A stretch of DNA of 64,000 nucleotides from Pseudomonadota bacterium (lineage in GTDB: Bacteria; Pseudomonadota; Alphaproteobacteria; SHVP01): positions 39,418 to 103,417 of the forward strand of contig JAQBYN010000009.1 of NCBI GenBank assembly GCA_027622715.1, read 5' to 3'. The notes beneath the pieces are model-generated. The model was not told the origin of the DNA, searched no databases, and saw nothing but the letters and a program-made list of their open reading frames with translations. Both the position numbers and the translations under genes were made by a program. Shown here in pieces: positions 37,184 to 46,523 of the stretch. Within the stretch, counting starts at the first letter, position 1. Each line of letters begins with the position of its first letter.

Positions 37184-38332
37184 CTAACGGGTCCGGGGCG
37201 CCTCAGCGCGGCGGGCCAGTCGCAGCGTCCAAAAACCATCTTCCTCCACTAAGTCGATGTCACGCTGCGCCAACGCCAATCCCAATTGTTCCGGGCCACC
37301 AAGGTAGTGGATGACGACTTGCACGTCTGACCGCGTAATGCTGGCAAGCTCGACGTTTTGAATAACGGCGGCACCCCCAAGGCGGCGGCGCATTTCAAGC
37401 CAATCGGACAGCGTCCCGAGCGCGAAGCTCGCGCTCAGCCGGACCGGCTCGTCGAACCGCAAATAGTTGTCGCGTTTCCACTCGTCCTCGAGCCGTTCAA
37501 CGGTCCGTGCCACCGCTTCGGCCAGCAACGCCCCCACCTGGGCGCGCGACTCGCCGACGAAGGTCTCAATGCTGACAGCCCCGCTGGTCGGACCGATATG
37601 GCGCAGCGAAACATGGACCAGCGGACGGTTGGCGGCCAAATCTTGCACCAGCGTCGCGTGGGCCACGAGGATGTCCCGAACCCGGTAACGCGCCGCGATG
37701 GCCTGCATCGGCCGCGCCTCCGCCGCCAACGCCTGGATCGGACCGACCGACCCGATGTCCTGCAGGTCACCCTCAGGCAGTAACAATGGGACGACGGTGT
37801 CAGCACTGGCGCCCCGCGCCTCCCAGGCCTCGCGCCAGGCGTTTGGCGGATCCCATAGGTTAATCGCACCCGCCGCTTCGAAAACCGGCAAGACCAGCCG
37901 CGGCCGGCTTACCGTTTCCGAGAAACGAAGCCCGGCGTCGCGCAAATGCTCGCGCACGATGTCAGGTTTGAAGGCCACCCTGAGCGAGGCGAGGTAACGC
38001 GTCGACGAGGTTTTCTCGTCCGATACCTCGATGTTTTGGACTAGCCGGGCGACCGTCTCGTCGGTCAGTTGCGGTAAAAAAGCCTCGTCGGCACGAACGA
38101 TGAGGCGGCGAAACATGCGTTGTGCGGCGCGCCGTTGGCCGGCGGCCAGGGCCACGTCGCGGGCATCGGACGCCGAGGCCGCGGTTTCATCGACCGCCAC
38201 CCCAGTAACGGTAAAAATCGGGTTGCGGTCCTGCGCACGGGCGCTGCCGACGCCCGCCGCAACGACCAGCAGGGCGAGAAAGAGCGACACGGCCGATGGC
38301 GCGAGGCGGTACGAATGGTGGCGAACGATCAT
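37184..38332 (-). CDS. DUF2066 family exported protein
   Basis: A 382-residue protein of unknown function usually found between purM and hdaA in alphaproteobacteria. ATG 38332 opens a signal peptide (MIVRHHSYRLAPSAVSLFLA... ending near ARAQ at about 34). The N-terminal part (about 40-150) shows the family core FTVTGVAVDETAASASDARDVAL and YLASLRVAFKPD; the central region holds VLPVFEAAGAINLWDPPNAW; the C-terminal part is alpha/beta with repeated LRF patterns. An upstream in-frame start would overlap purM. First gene of DUF2066-phosphatidyltransferase-hdaA-DUF2147. Confidence 0.85.
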   Translation of the reverse strand: MIVRHHSYRLAPSAVSLFLALLVVAAGVGSARAQDRNPIFTVTGVAVDETAASASDARDVALAAGQRRAAQRMFRRLIVRADEAFLPQLTDETVARLVQNIEVSDEKTSSTRYLASLRVAFKPDIVREHLRDAGLRFSETVSRPRLVLPVFEAAGAINLWDPPNAWREAWEARGASADTVVPLLLPEGDLQDIGSVGPIQALAAEARPMQAIAARYRVRDILVAHATLVQDLAANRPLVHVSLRHIGPTSGAVSIETFVGESRAQVGALLAEAVARTVERLEDEWKRDNYLRFDEPVRLSASFALGTLSDWLEMRRRLGGAAVIQNVELASITRSDVQVVIHYLGGPEQLGLALAQRDIDLVEEDGFWTLRLARRAEAPRTR

Positions 38333-38359
38333 TGAAATACGACTGCAAACCGTTATGTT
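38332..38359 (+). promoter_or_regulatory. purM: Candidate purM promoter
   Basis: TTGAAA (38332-38337), a 16-base spacer and TATGTT (38354-38359), about 75 bases before the purM ATG. The -35 element overlaps the start codon of the divergent DUF2066 gene. No purine-repressor operator was recognised. Confidence 0.35.
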
Positions 38360-38434
38360 ACCGACCTTCTCGCCGAGAATACTGATGCCCCAACGTGGCT
38401 TCAACAAGGCGGCCGCCCTTTCCGGGTCTGCATC

Positions 38435-39484
38435 ATGCCCCGACACCAAGGTTTGACCTATCGCGATTCGGGCGTCGATATCGAAGCTGGCAACGCTCTG
38501 GTTGAGCGGATCAAGCCAATGGCGGCCTCCACCGCGCGACCCGGCGCATCAGCGGGCTTGGGCGGTTTCGGCGCGATCTTCGATCCAAAAGCCGCCGGAT
38601 ATAGTGATCCGCTATTTATTTCGACCAACGACGGCGTCGGCACCAAATTGCTGGTCGCCAATGCTGTCGGGCGCCACGACACCGTCGGGATCGATCTGGT
38701 CGCGATGTGCGTCAACGATTTGATCGTCCAGGGCGCCGAGCCGGTGTTTTTCCTGGACTACTTTGCCAGCGCCAAACTGAGCGTCGACGCCGCTGCAGAT
38801 GTGGTTTCCGGGATCGCTGCCGGATGCCGGGAAGCCGGGTGCGCGTTGGCCGGCGGCGAGACGGCCGAGCTGCCCGGGCTCTATGCGCCCGGCGATTATG
38901 ACCTCGCCGGTTTTGCCGTTGGCATCGTCGAGCGCGATCAATTGATCACGGGCGAGACCATTGTTGCGGGTGACGTCCTTATTGGATTGGCGTCATCGGG
39001 GGTCCATTCGAACGGCTATTCATTGGTCCGCAAGATCGTCGAGATGGTCGGCTTGTCTTATGGCGACGCCGCACCGTTTGAGCCGAGCCGTTCGTTGGGC
39101 GATGTGCTGCTGACCCCGACGCGGATCTACGTCCGCAGTTGCCTGCCCGCGATGCAGGCCGGGCTGATCAAAGGCGCGGCGCATATCACCGGCGGCGGGT
39201 TGTTGGAAAACATACCGCGGGTGTTGCCGGCCGACCTGGGCGCCGCCATTAACGTGGCCAACTGGCAACGCCCGCCGGTGTTTTCTTGGCTGGCTCAAAC
39301 CGGCGGCGTCGCCGAAGCCGAGATGCTGCGCACCTTTAACTGCGGCGTCGGCATGGTGCTGGTCGTTGCCGCAAATCAAGTCGAGGCGGTTACCACAATG
39401 CTGCGCACGCGCGGCGAGAGCGTCTTTGTGATCGGCACAGTTGAGCCACGGCGCGCAGACGCGCCAGTGGTCCGGACGCTCTAA
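38435..39484 (+). CDS. purM: Phosphoribosylformylglycinamidine cyclo-ligase (AIR synthetase)
   Basis: Catalyses the ATP-dependent ring closure that gives aminoimidazole ribonucleotide in purine synthesis. The 349 residues contain [13 protein letters not shown] at the start, [36 protein letters not shown] and a late [11 protein letters not shown], all PurM signatures. In many bacteria purN follows; here the next gene is the convergent ndk, so purN is elsewhere. Divergent from DUF2066 with the candidate promoter between. Confidence 0.97.
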   Translation: MPRHQGLTYRDSGVDIEAGNALVERIKPMAASTARPGASAGLGGFGAIFDPKAAGYSDPLFISTNDGVGTKLLVANAVGRHDTVGIDLVAMCVNDLIVQGAEPVFFLDYFASAKLSVDAAADVVSGIAAGCREAGCALAGGETAELPGLYAPGDYDLAGFAVGIVERDQLITGETIVAGDVLIGLASSGVHSNGYSLVRKIVEMVGLSYGDAAPFEPSRSLGDVLLTPTRIYVRSCLPAMQAGLIKGAAHITGGGLLENIPRVLPADLGAAINVANWQRPPVFSWLAQTGGVAEAEMLRTFNCGVGMVLVVAANQVEAVTTMLRTRGESVFVIGTVEPRRADAPVVRTL

Positions 39485-39502
39485 ACGCGTTACCAGCTGA
39501 GG

Positions 39503-39925
39503 TCAGCCGACGATATCGACCTGGCTGAAGAAGAAGCCGATCTCAATCGCTGCATTCTCGGGCGAATCCGAGCCGTGGACCGAATTGGCCTCAATCGACT
39601 CGGCAAAGTCTTTGCGGATGGTGCCGGGGTCCGCCTGTTCGGGGTTTGTCGCGCCCATCACTTCGCGGTTTTTGGCGACGGCCCCCTCGCCCTCGAGCAC
39701 CTGAACCACGACCGGTCCAGTGGTCATCGACGAACACAGGCTGTCAAAAAACGGCCGCTCGCGATGAACCGCGTAGAACGCTTCCGCCTGGCCACGGGTC
39801 AACTGAACACGCCGCTGGGCAACGATGCGCAGTCCGGCATCTTCGAATTTCGCATTGACCTTGCCGGTCAGATTGCGCCGTGTGGCATCGGGTTTGATGA
39901 TCGAAAGTGTGCGTTCAACCGCCAT
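39503..39925 (-). CDS. ndk: Nucleoside diphosphate kinase
   Basis: Balances NTP and dNTP pools by gamma-phosphate transfer. The 140 residues have the active-site histidine in [20 protein letters not shown] and the conserved start [18 protein letters not shown] 39925 is preferred over an in-frame upstream ATG because GGAG lies just before it and [12 protein letters not shown] matches the family. It follows holC on the same strand after 60 bases and converges with purM. Confidence 0.97.
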   Translation of the reverse strand: MAVERTLSIIKPDATRRNLTGKVNAKFEDAGLRIVAQRRVQLTRGQAEAFYAVHRERPFFDSLCSSMTTGPVVVQVLEGEGAVAKNREVMGATNPEQADPGTIRKDFAESIEANSVHGSDSPENAAIEIGFFFSQVDIVG

Positions 39926-39985
39926 TTGCAGCTCCATCGGTCAGGATTTGCGCCGCTTATAGGGGTTGACGGCGGGACGAGCAAC

Positions 39986-40435
39986 TTAGTTGGCTTTCTC
40001 CCACCGGCCGGCATCGCTTTGCTTCCAGTAGGTCACCTCGAAGCCCGCCGTACGCGCCGCCTTCCAGCGTTCCCGCGCCGCCAACACCGCGGCCTCGTCG
40101 TTGCCGTCAAACAAATCGAGGACCCGCTGGAACGATCCGAGAAAAGCCGGTTGACCACCATCGACCAGGCACAAGATCCCGGCGCCGTTGGGGTTCTCTT
40201 CCTCGGTGGTGAGGAATATCGGTTGCCGGTCCGGTGCGCCGTCGTCGGCCACGCCATGCGGCAGAAAGGACCCAGGATCGTAGGTCCACAGCACATCGTT
40301 CAGATGGTCGATCCGTTCTTTGGACCCCGCCAACACCACCGCATGCATGCCGCGCTCTAGCGCACGCTCGAGCAGTTTCGGCAACGCCTGGTCTAGCGGC
40401 ATGCGCTGAAGGTGGTAGAAGCTCACCTCCGTCAT
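39986..40435 (-). CDS. holC: DNA polymerase III subunit chi
   Basis: The clamp-loader-associated subunit that links the replicase to SSB. The 149 residues have the family pattern MTEVSFYHLQRMPLDQALPKLLERALERG, then the Rossmann-like middle with GAGILCLVDGG and a C-terminal basic helical segment. It lies six bases after pepA and before ndk on the same strand. pepA-holC adjacency is conserved in proteobacteria. Confidence 0.95.
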   Translation of the reverse strand: MTEVSFYHLQRMPLDQALPKLLERALERGMHAVVLAGSKERIDHLNDVLWTYDPGSFLPHGVADDGAPDRQPIFLTTEEENPNGAGILCLVDGGQPAFLGSFQRVLDLFDGNDEAAVLAARERWKAARTAGFEVTYWKQSDAGRWEKAN

Positions 40436-40441
40436 GGCCGG

Positions 40442-41932
40442 TTACTTTTCGTAGTTCGCCGCGACGAATTCGTCGAGCAGCCGCACGCCAAAACCAGTAC
40501 CGCCCTTAGGTACCGTTGGCTTGGGCTTTTTACTCCAGGTCACCCCGGCAATATCCAAATGAGCCCACGGCACATTGTTGGTGAAGCGCTGCAAGAACTG
40601 CGCGGCCGTAATACTGCCCGCCCCGCGCTCACCAACATTTTTCATGTCGGCAATATCGCTATTGATGAGCTTGTCGTAGTCGGTCGACATCGGCAGCCGC
40701 CACAGCAGTTCCCCGACACCTTGCCCAGCGGCGTGTAAGCGTTCAGCCAATTTGTCGTCGCTGGCAAACATGCCGGCCTGGTCGTTCCCCAGGGCGACGA
40801 TGATCGCGCCGGTCAGGGTGGCCAGATCGATCATCAACTTCGGTTTGAAGCGTTTTTGCGTATACCAAAGGGCATCGGCCAGGACGAGACGGCCTTCGGC
40901 GTCGGTATTGATCACTTCGATTGTCTGACCCGACATCGACGTCACGACGTCACCCGGGCGTTGCGCATTGCCGTCCGGCATGTTCTCGACCAACCCGACG
41001 ACGCCGATCACGTTGCACTTTGCCTTGCGGCCGGCCAGCGCGCGCATCAGCCCGATGACAACCGCAGAGCCGCCCATGTCCCACTTCATGTCTTCCATGC
41101 CCTGGGCCGGTTTGATCGAGATGCCGCCGGTGTCGAAGGTGACACCTTTACCGACGAAAGCGAGCGGCGCCTGCCCGCGCTTGCCGCCGTCGTAGCGCAT
41201 GACCACCATTTGCGGCTCGCGGACGCTGCCTTGCGCGACGCCCAGGAGCGCCCCCATCCCCAGTTGTTCCATCCGGGCGCGACCGAGGACCTCGACCTTG
41301 ACGCCGAGCTTGCTGAGTTTGCGCGCCTCTTGCGCCAGTGTTTTGGGATAGATGATGTTGGCCGGTTGGGTCACGAGATCGCGGGTGAAGAACACACCCT
41401 CTGCGACCTTGGCGAGGGGCGCATAGGCTTTGCGCGCGGCAGCCTGGTTGGCCACCATCACGTTGACGGTCTTTAGCGAGGGTTTTTGTTCGGCTTTGAG
41501 CGTGGTGCGGTAGTGATCGAAGGTATAGCTACCAAGGACCGCGCCATTGGCGATCCGCGCGGCAAGTTCGCCGGCGGTCACCTTGCAGCCTTTGATCGGA
41601 TCGACGACGAAGGCAATCGTTGCCTCACCCGAGCGCAATACCTTGGCGACCGCCGAGCCACCAGCAGCCTCAAGAGTAAGCGCGCCAATATCGGCAGGCT
41701 TGCCCAAACCAACCGCGATAATCCGGCTTACCTTGAGGCCCGACGGCGCCACGATCTCAAGAAGCTGCCCGGCAGCACCTTTGAAATGACCCGCCCGGAT
41801 GGCCCGCATCAATGCGCCGCCCATGCGTTTGTCGATGGTTGCACCGGTTGCCGTCAGCTTGCGACCATCCAGAACCGGAACCACAAGAACCCCATGTGGC
41901 GGCATTGAAACCTTGGTAAACCCGACTCTCAT
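40442..41932 (-). CDS. pepA: Leucyl aminopeptidase (M17)
   Basis: A hexameric two-metal aminopeptidase that removes N-terminal residues; E. coli PepA also binds DNA in site-specific recombination. The 496 residues have a shorter variable N-terminal domain and the M17 catalytic domain with GKGVTFDTGGISIKP, MKWDMGGSA, and NTDAEGRLVLADAL, which supply the metal ligands and catalytic residues. It is divergent from lptF, and holC follows. Confidence 0.97.
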   Translation of the reverse strand: MRVGFTKVSMPPHGVLVVPVLDGRKLTATGATIDKRMGGALMRAIRAGHFKGAAGQLLEIVAPSGLKVSRIIAVGLGKPADIGALTLEAAGGSAVAKVLRSGEATIAFVVDPIKGCKVTAGELAARIANGAVLGSYTFDHYRTTLKAEQKPSLKTVNVMVANQAAARKAYAPLAKVAEGVFFTRDLVTQPANIIYPKTLAQEARKLSKLGVKVEVLGRARMEQLGMGALLGVAQGSVREPQMVVMRYDGGKRGQAPLAFVGKGVTFDTGGISIKPAQGMEDMKWDMGGSAVVIGLMRALAGRKAKCNVIGVVGLVENMPDGNAQRPGDVVTSMSGQTIEVINTDAEGRLVLADALWYTQKRFKPKLMIDLATLTGAIIVALGNDQAGMFASDDKLAERLHAAGQGVGELLWRLPMSTDYDKLINSDIADMKNVGERGAGSITAAQFLQRFTNNVPWAHLDIAGVTWSKKPKPTVPKGGTGFGVRLLDEFVAANYEK

Positions 41933-42054
41933 CGTGTGCGCTCCTCGCGTCTTGGGTGGTCCTGGGATCGTTGATTATGTGGCGGTCATCATAGTCAGCG
42001 GCGACGCCAAGAAAAGCCGTCGGCTCGGAAAGTGCTGGGATCGCATCGACGCGG

Positions 42055-42082
42055 TTCAACCGAGCCGACGATACGCTATAAT
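42055..42082 (+). promoter_or_regulatory. lptF: Candidate lptF promoter with consensus -10, predicting a leaderless mRNA
   Basis: A perfect TATAAT at 42077-42082 lies only six bases before the lptF ATG at 42089; transcription would start at or next to the A of the ATG. The best -35, TTCAAC at 42055-42060, is weak. No ribosome-binding site precedes the ATG. The promoter would also drive lptG and lptD. Confidence 0.5.
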
Positions 42083-42088
42083 GGGTCT

Positions 42089-43213
42089 ATGAACAGCCTC
42101 ACCCGCTATATCTTCCGTCAGTTGGCGGGTCCGCTGTTCGTGGTCACCGTGACGCTGACGGGGGTGGTCTGGCTTACCCAGAGCCTGCGGTTTCTCGATT
42201 TGATCATCAACCGTGGTCTGTCGACCTCGGGGTTTCTTTATCTCACGCTTCTTTTGCTACCTGGTTTTCTCACGCTGATCCTGCCGATCGCGGCGTTTTG
42301 CGCAGCTCTGTTCGTCTTCTACCGCCTCGACACTGATAGCGAGCTCGTGGTCATGCGGGCCGCCGGGCTGAGCCAGGGCAGGCTTGTGGCCCCGGCAATT
42401 TGGATGTCAGGGATCCTCGCCCTCGTGCTCTTCAGCCTGACCCTTTACCTGCAACCCCTCGGGTTTCGCACCTTCAAAGATATGCAGTTCGAGGTGCGAC
42501 ACAATTTTGCACCGGTGCTCGTCCAAGAAGGCGTGTTCAACAACTTTGTCAGTGGGGTCACTGTTTACGTTCGACAGCGCCTAACGAACGGTGAACTGCT
42601 GGGCCTGCTGATCCACGACAGCCGCGAGGGTACGCGGCCCGTTACCATGATGGCCGAGCGCGGCAAGTTGGTCATGACCGCAGATGGCCCGCGCTTTGTC
42701 ATGGTCAACGGCAACCGCCAGGAGATCGACCGCGCCGGCGGCCAAGTCTCGCTCCTGTATTTCGATCAGTACACGCTCGATCTTGGGGAAATCGCGGCGG
42801 CCCCCGAGGTTCGGTGGCGCGAGGCCGGCGAGCGTTACGTCGCCGAGTTGTTTGACCCCGGAACGACACCGGACGATGTCGGCAATTTCTACAAGCTACG
42901 CGCCGAGGGCCACCGCCGGTTGGTCACGCCATTCTACGCCTTAGCCCTGACGTTGATCGCACTCGCTGGAGTGATCTCCGGCGAGTTCCAGCGTCGCAGT
43001 CGGTGGACGCGTCTGGCGGCGGCCGGCGCGGGTGCGATCCTTTTCGAGTTTGTTGCCCTCGCGCTCGGACCACTGGTCACGGCCCTGCCAGCATTGACGC
43101 CGCTGCTTTACCTCCACGTCATCGCCGCGATCTCGATCGCCGGGTGGTTCATTTTCTTCAATCCGCGATTCAGCGCTAGGGCGGCGCATCCAATGCCGGA
43201 CGGCATCGCATGA
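42089..43213 (+). CDS. lptF: Lipopolysaccharide export ABC transporter permease LptF
   Basis: One of two transmembrane subunits of LptB2FG, which extracts LPS from the inner membrane. The 374 residues have three N-terminal membrane helices (about 12-105), a periplasmic beta-jellyroll (about 125-265) and three C-terminal helices. ATG 42089 fits the family start MNSLTRYIFRQLAGP. The gene ends ATGA, overlapping lptG. Upstream of it is a TATAAT box very close to the start codon. Confidence 0.95.
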   Translation: MNSLTRYIFRQLAGPLFVVTVTLTGVVWLTQSLRFLDLIINRGLSTSGFLYLTLLLLPGFLTLILPIAAFCAALFVFYRLDTDSELVVMRAAGLSQGRLVAPAIWMSGILALVLFSLTLYLQPLGFRTFKDMQFEVRHNFAPVLVQEGVFNNFVSGVTVYVRQRLTNGELLGLLIHDSREGTRPVTMMAERGKLVMTADGPRFVMVNGNRQEIDRAGGQVSLLYFDQYTLDLGEIAAAPEVRWREAGERYVAELFDPGTTPDDVGNFYKLRAEGHRRLVTPFYALALTLIALAGVISGEFQRRSRWTRLAAAGAGAILFEFVALALGPLVTALPALTPLLYLHVIAAISIAGWFIFFNPRFSARAAHPMPDGIA

Positions 43214-44304
43214 GATTGTCCTGGACACTGTCGGTGTACTTGGGCCGTCAGTTCATCACGAGCGTGGGCATTGCACTCCTTGGCCTGGGCATCCTGGTTT
43301 TCCTCTTTGACATCGTTGAGTTGTTGCGCCGCGCCTCGGGCGAAAATATCGGTTTCGGCACCATCATCGGCATGTCGTTGCTCCAACTCCCGACATTGCT
43401 GCAAAAGATCCTGCCGTTTGCTGCGCTGTTCGGCGGCATGTTCGCCTTTGCGCGACTGACCCGAACCCACGAATTGGTTGTCGCCCGTGCCGCCGGCGTT
43501 TCAGTCTGGCAATTCATGATGCCCGCGTTCCTCATCACATTCGCCCTGGGGGCGTTCGTGGTCACCGTGTTCAATCCGCTAGCGGCATTAATGGCCAACC
43601 GACACGAACTTCTCGAGGCCCGTTATTTTCAGGGGCAGCCCACCCTGCTGTCGGTATCGCGCACCGGTCTTTGGTTCCGCCATGCCACCGAAGGCGGGCA
43701 CGAAGTGCTTCATGCCCGCGCCGTGTCGCAACAAGGGGTCGAGCTGCAAGACGTCATCATTATCCAGCAAGCGGGCGCGAACGATCGGTATGTCGGACGC
43801 ATTGATGCGCGCAGCGCCATTCTTCGAGACGGCTACTGGGACCTCACCGGCGCCACGATCAGCCCCGGCGACGGGCGGCCCGAGAAACACGCGACGTACC
43901 GGTTGCCGACCACGTTGACCCTGGGCCAGATGCAAGACAGCTTCGCGTCACCAGAGACAATATCGTTCTGGTCACTGCCACGATTTATCGCGCTGTTGAA
44001 GGACTCTGGATTTGCGGCCATCAAGCATCGGCTTCATTGGCACTCGATTCTTTCCGTGCCGCTCCTGCTCCTAGCTATGGTGCTGATTGCGGCGACGTTC
44101 TCGCTGCGCCTTACCCGGCGCGGGGGAACGGGCCTTCTTATCACCGGCGGTATCCTGGCGGGGTTCGTTTTCTTTGTTCTGGCGGACGTTGTTCAAGCTT
44201 TTGGGCTGTCGGGAAAAATCCCGGCAATCCTGGCTGCCTGGACACCGGCGGGCGTCAGTACATTGATTGGGCTCTCGCTGATGTTCCATCTTGAAGATGG
44301 CTGA
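43210..44304 (+). CDS. lptG: Lipopolysaccharide export ABC transporter permease LptG
   Basis: Partner of LptF, with the same topology: three N-terminal helices, periplasmic domain (about 130-245) and three C-terminal helices. The 364 residues start MRLSWTLSVYLGRQFI. The start overlaps lptF by four bases. The 3' end, coding FHLEDG, contains the first copy of a duplicated palindromic element that continues into lptD. Confidence 0.95.
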   Translation: MRLSWTLSVYLGRQFITSVGIALLGLGILVFLFDIVELLRRASGENIGFGTIIGMSLLQLPTLLQKILPFAALFGGMFAFARLTRTHELVVARAAGVSVWQFMMPAFLITFALGAFVVTVFNPLAALMANRHELLEARYFQGQPTLLSVSRTGLWFRHATEGGHEVLHARAVSQQGVELQDVIIIQQAGANDRYVGRIDARSAILRDGYWDLTGATISPGDGRPEKHATYRLPTTLTLGQMQDSFASPETISFWSLPRFIALLKDSGFAAIKHRLHWHSILSVPLLLLAMVLIAATFSLRLTRRGGTGLLITGGILAGFVFFVLADVVQAFGLSGKIPAILAAWTPAGVSTLIGLSLMFHLEDG

Positions 44305-44323
44305 TTCCATCTTGAAGATGGCT
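44284..44323. repeat. Tandem duplicated 19-base unit with palindromic core at the lptG/lptD junction
   Basis: TTCCATCTTGAAGATGGCT occurs at 44284-44302 and 44305-44323, a 21-base period. Each holds CCATCTT-G-AAGATGG, seven-base arms around one base. Copy 1 covers the lptG stop region, and copy 2 repeats it inside the lptD start region, duplicating the codons for KMADSIL in frame and giving lptD several candidate starts. Confidence 0.92.
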
Positions 44324-46480
44324 CACCGGCGAGTGCGCGCCATCCTGCCGTTGCTTGCGGCGCTCGCAGTTTTGGGGTTGGTGTTGGTCGGTGGCCCGAC
44401 GCGCGCCCAACAATCCCAAGGCGCTGACGAGATCCTCCTTGAGGCTGACGACATTTCTTACAACGCCGAAGGCGGTGTCGTTGCGGCCCAAGGCAATGTC
44501 GAAATTGTCGCCGGCGAGCGGATCCTCAAGGCCGATTCCGTAAGCTACGACCAGAACGCCGACACCGTGACCGCGACCGGCAATGTGAGCGTTCTGGAAA
44601 GTGACGGCACTGTCTTATTTGCCAGTCAGGTCGAACTGAGCGATCAGCTTAAGAACGGTTCGATTCAAGGGTTTCGTGCCCTGCTGGCGGATGACTCAAG
44701 GTTTGCCGCGGCCAGCGCAACGCGATCCGACGGCAACCGTACGGTCATGCAGCGCGCGGTTTACTCACCCTGTCGCGTTTGCGCGGAGGACCCGACGCCG
44801 TTGTGGCGCATCCGCGCCGCCCGCGTCACGCACGACCAAACCAAGCAACAAGTCTCGTACACCAATGCGCGCCTCGAGATGTTCGGGGTGCCGGTGCTCT
44901 ACACCCCCTACTTCTCGCATCCAGACCCCACGGTGGAGCGTAAGAGCGGCTTCCTGGTGCCGACCCAAGCCCAGACCACCCAGCTCGGCGTCCTCGTCGA
45001 GGTGCCGTATTTCTTTAACATCGCCCCCAACATCGACGCGACTTTCAGCCCGATCTTTACCTCGAAAGAGGGTGTCGTTCTGGGCGGCGAGTTTCGCGAG
45101 CGGCTGGACACCGGTCAGTACAGACTTGAGGGCAGCGTCACGCGACCGCAAGCCCGCAACGATCTCAATGTGAAGACCGGCCAGCGAGTCACCAGAAGCC
45201 ACCTGTTTGCACAAGGTGCATTCGATTGGGATGACACCTGGCGATGGGGATTCAACGGCGCCATCGCGAGCGACGACACGTACCTGCGGCGTTATCAGAT
45301 CAGCGACAACGACACCCTGACCTCCAATGCCTTTGTCGAGGGCTTTTCGGACCGCAACTACGCGGCGGCAAACGGGTATTTCTTCCAGGGCCTACGGACC
45401 GAGGACGACCCCGGAGAAACACCGCTGATCTTGCCGATGCTGGAGTACAACCTGATCACGGCGCCCGATCAGTTCGGCGGTTCATTCCGGGTCGACAGCA
45501 ATTTCCTGTCGCTCACCCGCAGGCAAGGCACGAATAGCACCCGGCTGTCGGTGCGTGGTCGCTGGCTGTTGCCCCGGGTTGGGAAGCTGGGCGATGTGCG
45601 AACGCTCATCGCTGAAGTCAAAGCCGACGGGTATCTGACAAGCGATGTCGTCGATGCTCAAAAACCGCTAACGCCCAACAACGACGGCCTAACCGCGCGC
45701 CTAGTACCGCAACTCGCGTTCGATTGGCGGCTACCGCTGGTGCGCCGCGAACAGGGCGCCCGCCAGGTATTGGAACCTATTGTGAATGTTGTAATCAGCC
45801 CTTACGGCGGCAATCCAAGTGAGATCCCAAACGAGGACAGCCTCAACTTTGAATTCGACGACACCAACGTCTTCAGCGACAACAGGTTTCCAGGAATTGA
45901 CCGGATCGAAGGCGGCCCCCGCCTCAACTACGGATTCCGCTATGGCATTTACGGCGACAACGGGGGCTATTTGAGCGCGTTGCTGGGCCAGGTTCTGCGG
46001 CCCAAGGCGGACGACACTTTTGCCGACAAGACCGGTCTTGAGGCCAGCAACTCAGACTTTGTCGGGCGGGTCGACATTTCGCCTTCGACGCTGTTTCGCT
46101 TCTATGAGCGGGTCCGCCTGGACCGCGATACGCTGGCCATGAGGCGCAACGAAATCACCCTCGAGGCGGGTCCGCCACGCTATAAGTTCAACGCGACTTA
46201 CGTCAGGTTGCGCCGAGAATTGACGGCAGATGAACTGACCGATCGCGAGGAAATCAACATTGCGGGGTTGGCCGCATTGACCCAATTTTGGACCTTAAGG
46301 GCCAATACGCGGCGCGACTTGACGCAAGCTGGTGGTACGATTAACTCAGGCGTGGGTTTGGTCTACGAAGACGAGTGTTTCAATGTCAGCGTGGACCTCA
46401 ATCGGGACTTCACCCGGGATCGCGACGTCGAACCAGCGACCACTGTGTCGTTCAGGGTCCGCTTCAAGCATCTTGGGTAG
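44297..46480 (+). CDS. lptD: LPS-assembly outer membrane protein LptD
   Basis: The outer-membrane beta-barrel that inserts LPS in the outer leaflet. About 727 residues: a signal sequence (to about TRAQQ), an OstA/LptA-like beta-taco domain (about 45-135) and a barrel with the LptD repertoire of aromatic-rich strands. Cysteines occur in YSPCRVCAEDPTPLWRIRA. The start is uncertain: ATG 44297 overlaps lptG, whereas ATG 44318 gives a shorter clean signal (MAHRRVRAIL); neither has a ribosome site, so coupling with lptG is likely. surA follows after 43 bases. Confidence 0.93.
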   Translation: MADSILKMAHRRVRAILPLLAALAVLGLVLVGGPTRAQQSQGADEILLEADDISYNAEGGVVAAQGNVEIVAGERILKADSVSYDQNADTVTATGNVSVLESDGTVLFASQVELSDQLKNGSIQGFRALLADDSRFAAASATRSDGNRTVMQRAVYSPCRVCAEDPTPLWRIRAARVTHDQTKQQVSYTNARLEMFGVPVLYTPYFSHPDPTVERKSGFLVPTQAQTTQLGVLVEVPYFFNIAPNIDATFSPIFTSKEGVVLGGEFRERLDTGQYRLEGSVTRPQARNDLNVKTGQRVTRSHLFAQGAFDWDDTWRWGFNGAIASDDTYLRRYQISDNDTLTSNAFVEGFSDRNYAAANGYFFQGLRTEDDPGETPLILPMLEYNLITAPDQFGGSFRVDSNFLSLTRRQGTNSTRLSVRGRWLLPRVGKLGDVRTLIAEVKADGYLTSDVVDAQKPLTPNNDGLTARLVPQLAFDWRLPLVRREQGARQVLEPIVNVVISPYGGNPSEIPNEDSLNFEFDDTNVFSDNRFPGIDRIEGGPRLNYGFRYGIYGDNGGYLSALLGQVLRPKADDTFADKTGLEASNSDFVGRVDISPSTLFRFYERVRLDRDTLAMRRNEITLEAGPPRYKFNATYVRLRRELTADELTDREEINIAGLAALTQFWTLRANTRRDLTQAGGTINSGVGLVYEDECFNVSVDLNRDFTRDRDVEPATTVSFRVRFKHLG

Positions 46481-46523
46481 ATACCCCGAACCCTTTGGGT
46501 ATCGTCCGAAAAAACGGTGGCAC

